A stretch of DNA of 64,000 nucleotides, taken from Stachybotrys elegans (lineage: Eukaryota; Ascomycota; Sordariomycetes; Hypocreales; Stachybotryaceae). A program made the translations under genes and the position numbers. A model generated the notes under the pieces. The model made no database searches and was not told where the DNA came from. It worked only from the letters and a program-made list of their open reading frames with translations. The stretch's first letter is position 1, and every line of letters starts with the position of its first letter. The DNA is taken from the NCBI GenBank assembly GCA_020746835.1, contig JAGPNK010000010.1, positions 496,001-560,000 on the forward strand. Reading direction: 5' to 3'. Of this stretch, positions 1 to 10,719 are shown one piece after another.

Positions 1-1304
1 TCCTGTGTCGGCAAAGAAGTCCTCCAGAGGAACTCCCCGGTCGCCGATGATGAACTGGTGCCTGCCTCGCTGGATCGAGAGCTGCTCCATCTCGAGCTGC
101 TTGTGAAGCTCGGCGGCGCGGCGCTCAATCTCGGCGCGGGCTCTTTGAACGGCAGCTCGGTCACCAGCGAGCTGAATGTGCTCCTCGTCAGGACCAGCTG
201 GCGCGAAGATGGGTCGCTGACCCGGAGCAGGAGCGACAAGTGCGGCGGTGGGGATGTACGCCTGGTACGAAGGCACGCGGACTTGCACTCCGCTGCTCTC
301 CAGCTCCTCGGCCAGGGAGTTGGAGGGACCAGAAAGGAAGGGGTAGAAGGCCGTAGGAATACCGCGGACCTTGACCTGGGCGTTGGCAGCTCTCTCATTG
401 GCAATCTTCAGGATCTCGTTACGAGCCGAAGCAGCCGACAGAGTGTTGCCCTCAACAATGACATCGATGGTAGCATCGTCGTCATCGTCCGCAACCTGGG
501 TTTCTTCGGCCTTGGGCAGCTGGATCTTGGCACCAGTCTTCTCCTGGAGAGACTTGATGGTGGATCCACCCTTGCCGATGATGTGTGCGCGTGCAGAGTA
601 AGGGATAGGAACCTTGATGGAAAACTAACCTGGTGTTAGCGAGCGCGGGATCGGGTTATTATAAGAGCACTCACCCTCAGTCCAATGTTCTGGACCAGGT
701 CTTTGAGAGCCTGCTGGGCAATTTCCTGAGGACCGGTGGCATCGAACTTGAGACGGCCGTTGGAGGATTGGGTCATGGTAATGGTGGCCCGGGACTTTCG
801 GTTCAAGTCCTTGATGATGTCCGGGATAGGCTTCTTAAGCTGGTTGCGCGGCATGATATACTGAGGCTCGATCGTGACGGACTCGATGTTGCGGCCGGGG
901 ATGGACATGGCCGGGACGGCTCCCTTGGGGGTGGAGGCGCCGGACGCAGGGTTCGAAGAGGCGTGGGTGCCGTTGGCAGAACCATTGGCTTTGCCGGTGT
1001 TCTTAGCACCCCAGATGGGAGCGACATTGGCACTCTTGCTCTTGGCAGGGCCGAGCTCGGGGAACAGTTCGTGGGATTGGGTGTCGAGGCCGGAGTTGGA
1101 AGTCTGCTTCTGCTTGCCGGCAGCCTTGCTGCTCATGGGGGCGGCCCAAGAGCCGGAGGCATCCGAGGCCTCCTTGGCCGGGAGATCCTCATCGGGAGCA
1201 TCCTCGACGGTGACGGTGTGGGGAACCTCGGCGTGCTTCTGCATGAGCTTCTGAGCGGCAGAAAGCTCGCCCGAGGAGGCGTCGGCAACGGGGTCAGAGG
1301 CCAT
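1..1304 (-). CDS. scp160: KH-domain RNA-binding protein, Scp160/vigilin type (3' part missing)
   Basis: Exons read on the minus strand are 1304-675 and 624-1; the intron 674-625 starts GTGAGT and ends TTAG, phase 0. The gene runs off the left edge, so the C-terminal part is absent. The first ~150 residues are low-complexity (Ala, Ser, Gly, Lys) with a segment resembling the N-terminus of fungal Scp160 proteins. KH modules follow: exon 2 shows the invariant GxxG loop in HIIGKGGSTIKSLQE and a later FIIGDRGVPLEDFF. Vigilin-family proteins bind mRNA and ribosomes on the ER surface and carry many KH domains; only two are visible here. The start at 1304 (MASDPVADASS) was preferred over an in-frame ATG at 1334 because it matches the usual short N-terminus. 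Whether this is Scp160 or another multi-KH protein depends on the missing part. Confidence 0.85.
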
Positions 1305-4300
1305 GATGAGCGGTGACAGCGATGGGCAGGACAAGGACTAGACGGGGGACGGGGACTGTCGGTGGGGGGACCGGACAGCTGCAGAGAGATGGTTAGCAAG
1401 CCATTGGGAGGGTGCATAGAAGACAATTGATACGGCAACGGGCCACTGCAGCGAGGTAGCGCGTGGGTGCAGATACGTACCCAGTATAGAGACGGCACGA
1501 GGCGGATTGGCCTGCTGTCGATGTGTCCCAAGAGCACAGTTGATGGGACGACAGGGGGAATAGGGAATAGATGGTATGGTGCTGTGGTTCTCAGAAATTG
1601 CTTCGGAGACCTGCAGACCAAGATGCGATGACCAGTAACCAGAGGGAAGAACCAGAAGATGGACAGGGACCGGGGAGATGGAGTGTTTGGAGGGAGAAGA
1701 GAGTCGAGCGTAAGACGATGTGTTGAGGGTGAGGTGGAAGTTTCTCCAGCTGTAGCCTATCGGCCATACATAATAGGAGCTTTTCTTCCAGTAGGGGATC
1801 GCAGACCCCGAGCCACTTTGCCCCGGGGCCCCACCGAACTCACTCGAAGCTATGGGCAGGCACCATCCACTTTAGCTTTCTGTGCCTCTAGGGTAGGTAA
1901 ATAAGGTACTATGGGACAATTGTTCATGGGGCGATGGAGCGTCACGGGATTCATCATGTGACACGGCTTTCGGACGAATTGAGTTCGCCCACCCTTTTTT
2001 CCCATTGCGCAATACACAATGCATTGTGATATAATAATGCCCGTGATGATTGTAATGAGCTTATTGACGTATGACCGCACAGTCGACTCCCGAGAACATC
2101 AAATTTTTCATCCTGCATGCGCCATGCTGATCTGGGAAGAGACAACGAGCGGGAAGAGGGAAGGGAGGAGAGGAGAGGAGAGGAAAAGCAAAGGGAAGAC
2201 ATAGGAGAAAAGGGAAGCCAAAGAGAGAGGGGATAAGACAGAAAAGCAACACACCACCCTTTAATCTCCTCGTGTAAGAAGCTACACACACGTTTAACTG
2301 CTAGCCACCCAATATGGCCCGGGCATGTCGCACTCAAAACTGGGCTGACTTGCTGTTGGCGCCGGAGCTTCAGGTTGCAGATCACCGCGGCTATGGAACG
2401 AGAGCTGGGCGTTGTTTGGAACGACGGCACACGTGGAGGGGCTGAGGCGGTGGCTAAGAATTCACTTGCGCAGGGTGAAACAGGCATCTGTCAGAGGGCG
2501 GATGGACGGTAGCGGCTCAAGTGGTCAAGGCTCGAGATTTGCACGGCCGCATGTGGGATCGGCGGGCGAGGCACAGCGCGCAAGTCGCCATTGGGAACAA
2601 ACAGCGAGCAGGAATGTGCAGTACAGTACAGTACACACACCATCGCTTGGGCCAGGGGTTGAGTGATGATTGAATGAAACAAACGTCATTGCTTTCGTGT
2701 TGGCATGGAGCGGCAGCCAGGGTACGTACAGGCACGACTTGGAAGCTCCAACCCCACCAAAAGCATGGTCTGCCGCTTTTAAGAAAGGCCTGAGCTGATA
2801 TCCCGGCCATGACCAGAGCTCCCAGTTTCAGTCCTGTCCGTAGAAAACGGAGCTGACCAACGACCGACTTTCGTCTTTGGAGAGGGAGAAGCAATACTAA
2901 AGAAAAGGAACCAACGGGAACAAGGGTTCGACCGTCGAATTTGCATATCCTTGAGTGCTCAAAAGCTACAGTGAAGTAGCAGATAAGGATATGAGCCTGT
3001 TAGAGCTAATTGATAAAGCAGTACTTTCTTCTTGCCTTAGATCATATACGATACAAGTACTGAGAGATGTAGCTACTATCTATAAGTACACTAGATCTGT
3101 TACCTCTAACACTGACCACATAAGCATAATGGAGACAGTACTTTACTGTAGGCTCAAGGAGATCGGCCGTTCTTGGTAGCCCTGCGCCGATACGATCAAG
3201 TAGCATGCCGATCAAGGAGCAAGCAATATCCTTGCAATAAATGAGATGCCCACAATCCACATCTTTGTCGGAAATTTCGTCAACAGGCTCCTCATCAAGA
3301 GACTCGCTCGGGCTCAAATGATGCTGATGAATGGAGGAGGCACTGTGGCAGGGAACAGCGTCCGGGAAGGTACCTGTCCTACGAACAGTGCCACAGCATG
3401 AATGGTATCACAACTGACCTCGACTAGCGGCAAGTCATGGCAGCTTACCATGCGCCGTAAATAGAGGGAGGGATTGTCTGTACAAAAGCAAGACGGACTG
3501 AACAGGCCAGTGGGCAAAAGCGGCGCTGGTTCTAAGCCGAGTTCGAAGAGCAAACGCAACTGCAAAGGCGCCTCGTCATTCTCTCGTAGTACCTACTACT
3601 TCGTACCTTAACCAAGGCCGAGGTGCGCGGCAGGGTAGTTGTGCTTGGTATGACAAAATCCGTGACCCCTGGGAAACAAGGACAGAGAAGGACTGCCACG
3701 ACGTGCAGCACCAATGTCTTGGTTTCGCCTGGCCCTGCGGATGGAGCATTGCGGCGACACTTGGGCTAGTTTGGCATGGTACCTTGAATTAGCTGAGCGG
3801 TTGCACGGAGGCGCGTTCTTGAGCCCACTGTGGCGTTTTTTTCTTCTTCTTCTCGTCCTCTTGTTTTGGGGATCTGAGCGGGGACAGCAAGAGAGACAGA
3901 GAGGCATGACTCGACGACGTGTTTCCTGCATACATGGATGGTCATCCCCTTCAAGTTGCATCTGGCGTGCCGCCGTTCGTGTTCTGGATGTAACGGCAGT
4001 GTTCGGTACCTGCGCCTGGTGGATAGGTCATGATGGGTGTGGTATTTTATCTCTGACAATGAATTCATCATGACGATGCACCAGGCACATACACAAGGGA
4101 CCTCGGAGAGCGGGAGAAACGAAACGGTGGCTGTTATCCCGTTGCCTCTCCCGCCTCGTCGACCACACCGAGCCTCCCTTTTTCTCCGTCTCCCCCATAA
4201 TTTGTTTTCGACCTCTGGGATGCGGATGTACTCTTGTGCTCAGGCGTGCCGTGCTTGTCTCACCTTTCCCCGCTGCCGTATCCTCGCGCCATCAATCAAA

Positions 4301-5456
4301 TCAACGGGCATCCTTCCATCCTGCCCCTCACCCACTAATCTTAAGAGCTGCAGCAAGTACGGACGGGCGCGCACACGCCTCCCACTGCCGCACCGGCACA
4401 CACGCGCGCGCGCACACAGGACAGGAATGGATGATGGATGGATGGGTGGAGGGGGACTTGCGCGCCCGCGGCTGAGAAGCATCATGGGGTCGGTGTTCTG
4501 CTTTGCTTCTTGTCTCGTCCTTGGATGAGGTCCGGTCGACCTCAGCTTCACGCCCCCCTGTCCAAAAGAGAGACCTGACGTAGACGTCTGTCCGTATCTC
4601 ATCGCCTGCACCTGCATCCTTCCCCTTAGCACTCTAGCACTATTATGAGAGGTGGAGGTGCTCCGTATCTGGTACCAAGTACCCTGTAGGGTCCGGGTCC
4701 GTGAAAAGACAGGACTGGAGGCACAGGCGGTAATGACCCCTCCCCACAGCCGGGAGCCCACCTGTAACCCTGGGCTCATCTGCCCGGTTCTCGTCCATCA
4801 GGGCCCTCTCTCCCCAAGCCAGGCTTATACTGACAGCCAGCCAGCCAGTTCACGACGGGCTGAGGTGCTTCTGCTGCTGCTGATCCACCAAGTCGCGCAT
4901 TGTTGGCCGACGACCATCCACCCAACCTTTCCTTCATCCATTCATTCACCCGTTCACCCATCCCCATCCTTGGTCACAACTGGAAACTTAGGCATAGCCG
5001 GTATAAGGTGAGTGGTATTACGGCTGCATCGCCTGCCTTCCTGCATTCTGCTTCTCCTCTGCTCTCTGCCATTTCTCACTTTTACTTCACCCCACGACAT
5101 CTCCACCCACTGGTCCTCCGTTCTGTACTGTACCCCAGGACCAAGGTACCGTTGTCTATCATCGCTGGCTGCTGTGCCTCATCTCTGCACGCACGCTCTG
5201 CCTTTTCGCCCTCCATCTCTACCTCAACTCCCCCCCCCCCCCCTCTCATCTCTCCCAGCGCAGCGAACCCTTTCCCTCGATTCCTGCCAAGCGCTTCTGC
5301 TCGAATTGCATAGCATAGCAAGGGGAGCACCCTGCAGCCCGCAGTGGTCCGCACAGAGGCGCCCGTCATTGTCGTCCAATCCATCCTCTCCATCCACACG
5401 TCCTTTGCTCTTCTGAAACATCTCTTTGTCTAGGCCGAGGGCAAGGCACATCAGTC
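1305..5456. other. Intergenic region between scp160 and ste20 (divergent promoters)
   Basis: About 4.15 kb with no convincing gene. It should contain the 5' leaders of both flanking divergent genes. Visible items are a GTACAGTACAGTAC-type short repeat near 2618-2636, an AT-rich segment at about 2945-3320 unlike its surroundings, purine-rich GGGAAG/GGAGAG tracts at 2140-2235, and a pyrimidine-rich stretch (about 5010-5450) with a C14 run at 5230-5243 just before the ste20 start. The short open frames here lack codon bias, splice logic or recognisable domains. Confidence 0.6.
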
Positions 5457-8292
5457 ATGGACAGCCAGGTTAACACTCTCAACGGCACCTCGCAGCGGCG
5501 CAAGCTCGTCAAGAAACCTCCCTCGCACCACTACACACGCTCCTCGACCGGTGTCGATGTCGGCGTAGACGCCCGATCTGTTCAGAGCAAGCGCAGCTCC
5601 CAGAGCCTGAGGCGGGCCCCTAGCGCTCCCCACGCTCGCTCTACCACGACGGTTCACTCCATCTCCAATACCAACACCTCGAACTCTTCTTCACCGAGGC
5701 ACCCTCCGACTTCTCTTCGACCAGATCCGTCTCCAGTCTCTCCCCAGGCCGAGTTTGCTTCCCAGACCAACGGCTTCGCTCCCCTTCCCCACCGCGCGAA
5801 CCGCTTGTCGAACCCCCACCTCGCCAACCAGCCCTCGGACGAGCTCATCGGTGCGCCCTTTGACGGCGCTGCCATCCTCACCCGCATCGAGGCTATTAAG
5901 ATCCCTCATCAATCCGCGTCCATCCACCGCCAGAACGTCCCTCCGCCTCTGCTCAAGACTGGCACCGACGGCCCCGCCCCCTCTGCCACCCTCACCACCC
6001 TCACCACCGCCACCCCTAAGCTGAGGTCCCCCGCCAGCTTCAGCAACATGGACCCCTCCATTGCCGAGAAGATCCAGGGTGGCCGCGTCGTCGATAACGG
6101 CATCACCAGCCCCAAGCGCTTTTCGGATGAGGGCAAGGAACCCAAGCCTGGCGTTCTGCGCAAGAAGAGTGGTTTCTCGGGCTTCATGAACAGCCTTGTC
6201 GGCGCCCCCAAGAAGCCTACTATATCCGCACCCGAAAACCCCGTCCACGTAACGCATGTTGGCTACGACAGCTCTACCGGCCAGTTCACCGTCAGTGACA
6301 CTCCCGATAAGCCTCCCCCCCTTCGTTGCCATACTGACGCACCATGCAGGGCCTGCCCAAGGAATGGCAGAGGTTAATCAACGAGAGCGGCATCCCCGAG
6401 AAGGAGAGGCGGGAGAACCCTCAGACCATGGTTGATATTCTACAGTTCTACAAGGAGACGACTGAGCGTCCCCCAGAGGATCAGATCCTCGAAAAATTTC
6501 ACCAAGTCGCATCTCCAGATGCCCAGCAGTACATGAACCCATTGTCGGGCGCAACTTCTCCCGGCATGTATCCCACCAACTATATGGGTATGTCACCTAC
6601 CATCTCCTCCTCATACACAAGTCTCGGGTTGCCAACTGCCAATCATGTAGGATCCTTTGAGAACCCTCGAGCACCACCCCCGGTTCCAGCCAACAAGATG
6701 CCCGGCCAAGTGCACAAGGAACTGCTACCCAGCCGGCCAGCCCCGAAGCCTCCTATCAGCATGAACAACCGTCCTATCCAGCAGCAGAACCTCTACACCA
6801 AGGATTCGGGCATCGGCATGTCCCAGACCATGGACGACTCCCCCACGGGTACTCACCACCCCTACAAGGACAGCGGCGCTCCCATGCTACCCGAGGAGCA
6901 TCGATCACGGTCCAACTCACGCGTCGCCATCCCGTCGCCCTACAATTCGCCCAACCCTCAAGTCTCACCCGTGACACCTGCCACGGCCTACCAGCATCAG
7001 CTCATGCAACAGCAGCAGGAGCAGGCCATGGCCCAGGCACAAGCGGCCATGAATCCTTCACTTGGCCGTGCGCCGAGCAAGAGGCAACCCCCACAAATGC
7101 CACCATCGCCAGCTACGCAGTACGGGCAAGGATTCGGACGCCCACCCGAGGCTAATGGCATGAATGCCGCACCTCGACAGCAGCCCGCCCCGGGCCCTAC
7201 CGGGCCTTCTGGTGGCCAAGTCACAGCTACTGCGCGGCCTAGACACCGAACACGCCAGAGCAATGGCATCGACGTTGTCGCTGCCCTCAAGAGGATATGT
7301 AGTGAGGGCGACCCTCGGGAGATCTACCGGGACTTCAACAAGATTGGCCAAGGTGCCTCAGGCGGCGTGTACACCGGATATGAGAGGGGGTCGAACCGCC
7401 TGGTGGCTATCAAGCAGATGAACCTGGAGCAGCAGCCTAAGAAGGACCTCATCATCAACGAAATTCTGGTCATGAAGGACAGCTCGCATCCCAATATCGT
7501 CAACTTTATGGACAGCTACCTCTGCGGCGGCGAACTGTGGGTTGTCATGGAGTTTATGGAGGGAGGAAGCCTGACGGATGTCGTCACCTTCAACATCATG
7601 ACTGAGGGTCAGATCGCCTCAGTCTGCCGGGAGACGCTTCGTGGCCTGCAACACCTCCACTCCAAGGGAGTCATCCACCGAGACATCAAATCGGATAACA
7701 TCCTCCTATCCAACGAAGGAAATATTAAGCTGAGTATGTCAAGCCATTACACGGGCAATGGGCGAGTATCGAGCTAACTGATTCTCTAGCCGATTTCGGA
7801 TTCTGTGCCACCATCAACGAAGCGCAGAACAAGCGAACCACCATGGTCGGAACTCCCTATTGGATGGCACCCGAAGTGGTGACTCGCAAGGAGTATGGGC
7901 GCAAGGTGGACATCTGGTCTCTGGGCATCATGGCCATTGAGATGATTGAGGGCGAGCCGCCGTACCTGACCGAATCACCCCTTCGGGCGCTGTGGTTGAT
8001 TGCCACCAACGGAACCCCTCAGATCAAGAACGAAGACGAGCTATCGCCCGTCTTTAGGGACTTCCTGTACTTTGCGCTCAAGGTAGACCCGGAGAAGCGC
8101 GCTAGCGCCCACGATCTGCTCAGGGTAAGTAAGACATGCATGCATATGCATCCGTGACCTTGGGCTCGGGAATCCTGCTAACACGACCTGCAGCACGAGT
8201 TCATGCAGAAGTGCGTTGACCTGGGACAGCTCTCGCCCTTGGTGCGGGCCGCTCGAGAGCAGCGTGCTCAAGAAAAGGCTCGCAAGGGTTAG
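5457..8292 (+). CDS. ste20: PAK-family serine/threonine kinase Ste20 (Mst20 type)
   Basis: Exons are 5457-6290, 6350-7733, 7790-8124 and 8194-8292, giving 883 residues; all junctions keep frame. A Ser/Pro-rich N-terminus precedes a CRIB domain (about 256-284), which begins ISAPENP and ends TGQFTGLPKEW and binds Cdc42/Rac GTP. A Gln/Pro-rich linker follows, then the kinase domain (about 607-860): glycine loop [11 protein letters not shown] with Lys633, HRDIKSDN with Asp723, DFG at 741-743, and a GTPYWMAPE activation segment. No PH domain is present and the CRIB region resembles Ste20, not Cla4. The kinase passes Cdc42 signals to MAP-kinase cascades and polarity. The first intron has an unusual GTCAGT donor, but joining there restores the CRIB Gly-Leu-Pro motif exactly. 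The C-terminus ([16 protein letters not shown]) is typical of the filamentous fungal protein. Confidence 0.93.
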
Positions 8293-9633
8293 AGATCCGG
8301 GCCCATCTGAGTCGCACCACGCATCCCATCCGATTTCCCTCTCACCTGGTTAAAGCCCCTTTTTCTCGCTTCTGACCCAGACGGGGGAGCGATATTCTGA
8401 TTTGTTTTGGACTTGCGTCACAACAGCAACGCAAGCAGCATCCCCTTCGTGCTACTTTTCAGATACCATGATAAACCAACCGCACTGCTCGCTCAGCCAG
8501 GCCTTGATGTGCATGCCGGAGTTTTATTTTATTTATTCCATCTATCCATTTGTTGACTTGTTGGGCTCGAGAGGCAGCTGGCGGTCATGCACGGCCATGC
8601 ACCACGCCCATCACACACCGCACCAAAGACCATGTTCGATATGAAGCAAAGCATATACCCCAACCGTTGCGACTGGACGCTCTCGCCAATCCCCCGTTTT
8701 CTATACGACAAGCTGCGCCATGAAGCTCAGGAAGTTTGGGGGTTTAAGAGACAAAGGTTCACACCGAGTCTTCTATCGGATGCATCGATTTTCTTTCAAA
8801 TCATGAATTGATGGTATACTCCTCTCCCTGCGGCCTCTTGACTTGGTCCAGCGGACATACCCAACCACCCAACCACCCACCTCCCCCCCTTTCAGCATCG
8901 TTATTTGATATATACCATACAGAGAGATAAGGCAGTTGGTAGCCATGAGCAATGGCGATTGAGAAGACGGGGAGGATATGAAGTAAAGACAAAATGCAGA
9001 GAGAAATATGATGGACAGACCGAACGAGGGGTAAAGGGGCTTCTACTGCCAACGATTGTGATGCGGTCTGTGTGAAAGATACCGATGCTTGTCTCAACAG
9101 ATGACCTTTGTTCCTCTACTACTCTATAGATTATATCTTTATGTTGCACTTTCCATCCGACCAAAGCTTACGGGGAGTAGCCCTGAGCTTTTGTAACACA
9201 AGACAGAGGGATACACACAATTTCATTGCCATTTCACACAAGCCTACACGATATTGTTATGCGAGTTGGGTTTGAATGCCAGTGGTGGTCATTAGAATTA
9301 ACCTCAATATCTAGGTCTTCTCGTCTATCAAGACATGCATGCCACTATGTCATCTCTGCCAAGGTGTGTATATCCACTCTATGGTCTGCCAAGCCGCCAA
9401 TGGCTCCGGCCAGCAACTGAAAAGATCCTGAACGCCAGGCAACAAGAGATTCCGCTGTACAAGTCTGAACCATGCCCCCCGTTTTGTTTTCTGTAAACTG
9501 CTCCAATTCCGGTAGTCGCTCGAATCATAAGGAAATTCAACTCTAGGAAGTCCCGACGGGGTGTGAGGTGAGGTGACATCATGTGCCAACACCCTACGCC
9601 AACACATGTTGTGCAATGTCGAGTGGCTGCTGC
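8293..9633. other. Intergenic region between convergent ste20 and SDR genes
   Basis: About 1.34 kb between two 3' ends. It contains presumptive 3' UTRs and a CCCAACCACCC-type short repeat near 8860-8885. No gene, RNA or transposon recognised. Confidence 0.5.
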
Positions 9634-10719
9634 TTAGTAGCAAGAGTACCCTCCGTCGATGATGACGTTGGATCCAGTCATGAAGCTGGAGGCGTCCGAG
9701 GCGAGGAAGACGCAGAGGCCGTTGAGGTCCTCAACAGCACCGAGGCGGTTCTGAGGGGTGAGCGAAGTCCAGATCTTCTTCTGAGCCTCGAGGGCAGGGA
9801 CACGGTTGAGAGCAGTGTCCATGTATCCGGGGGAGATACAGTTGACGCGAATGTTGTACTTGGCCCACTCGGCGGCGATGGACTTGCCGAACTGAATGAC
9901 ACCAGCCTTGGAGGCGTTGTAGCAGGACTGCTCCTGGGGATAGTTGACAATGCTGCCGGACATGGAAGCGACGAGGACGATGCTGCCGGGCTTGCCAGCG
10001 GCCATCATGGCGCGACCCACGGCCTGGGACATGAGGAAAGTTCCGTTGAGGTTAATGTCAATGAGACGACGGAACATGGCGGGATCGTAGGTCTCCGCCT
10101 TGATGTTGGAGTCCGCGATTCCGGCCGAGTTGACCAGGACGTCGGGAGCGCCGTACATTTCAACAACGGAGTCGACGGCAGCGTTGATAGCGGCACCGTC
10201 ACGGACATCGACCTTGAAGAAGGAGACGGGGAGACCCGACTTCTCATGCAGCTCAGCGGCGGATTGGTCGCCAAGCTCCTGGTTGGCATCAAAGATGATG
10301 ATAGCCTTGGCACCGGCCTCGGCGCAGGCGCGGGCCATGTGGTTTCCAAGACCACGGGCACCACCCGTGACGATGATGACCTTGCCGAAGACGCTCATGG
10401 TTCTCAGAGTGCGGGGCATAGCATCGTAGACCTTCTGGGTCAAAGGCTCGACGGCATCGTTCTCAGCAGGAGGAGCAGGGCTATCAAAGGGCACCTGGGC
10501 AGCGTCGGCGGGGACCTGCAGGGTGGACTTATCACCAATGCCAGAACCGTAGACGGTGACGGGCACCTCCTTCTCGCGGACAACGTTCTTCTTATTGGCC
10601 GTGTCGGAGACGAAGGCAGCGCGCGTGGCGGAAAAGTAGCGAGGGGCAGCCTGGGGAGCGGCCATTCGAGGGGCCATGTTGCGGGTGGCCCGCAGAGCGC
10701 TTCGTGCGGCGAAAGACAT
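9634..10719 (-). CDS. Short-chain dehydrogenase/reductase with mitochondrial-type presequence
   Basis: Single exon, 361 residues. The first ~35 residues are rich in Arg, Ala and Ser with no acidic residue until after residue 35, as in a mitochondrial presequence, and a ~70-residue linker follows. The Rossmann SDR core starts near residue 110: cofactor motif TGGARGLG at 118-125, NSAG at 197-200, catalytic Tyr267-x3-Lys271 with Ser near 252-254, and ISPGYMDT after it. Asp144 at the end of the second strand suggests NAD rather than NADP preference, which is an inference. The nearest families I recognise are polyol dehydrogenases such as D-arabinitol 2-dehydrogenase, sorbose reductase or mannitol dehydrogenase, but substrate cannot be read from sequence. 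Most such enzymes are ~260-280 residues, so the long N-terminal extension is the distinguishing feature. No introns are needed. Confidence 0.85.
   Translation of the reverse strand: MSFAARSALRATRNMAPRMAAPQAAPRYFSATRAAFVSDTANKKNVVREKEVPVTVYGSGIGDKSTLQVPADAAQVPFDSPAPPAENDAVEPLTQKVYDAMPRTLRTMSVFGKVIIVTGGARGLGNHMARACAEAGAKAIIIFDANQELGDQSAAELHEKSGLPVSFFKVDVRDGAAINAAVDSVVEMYGAPDVLVNSAGIADSNIKAETYDPAMFRRLIDINLNGTFLMSQAVGRAMMAAGKPGSIVLVASMSGSIVNYPQEQSCYNASKAGVIQFGKSIAAEWAKYNIRVNCISPGYMDTALNRVPALEAQKKIWTSLTPQNRLGAVEDLNGLCVFLASDASSFMTGSNVIIDGGYSCY

Noticed and set aside
2955..3317. Small frames on both strands in the AT-rich island
   Set aside because: Stop-poor by chance; no codon bias or family match.
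5457..8292. Cla4-type PAK assignment for the kinase
   Set aside because: No PH domain and the CRIB region is of the Ste20 type.
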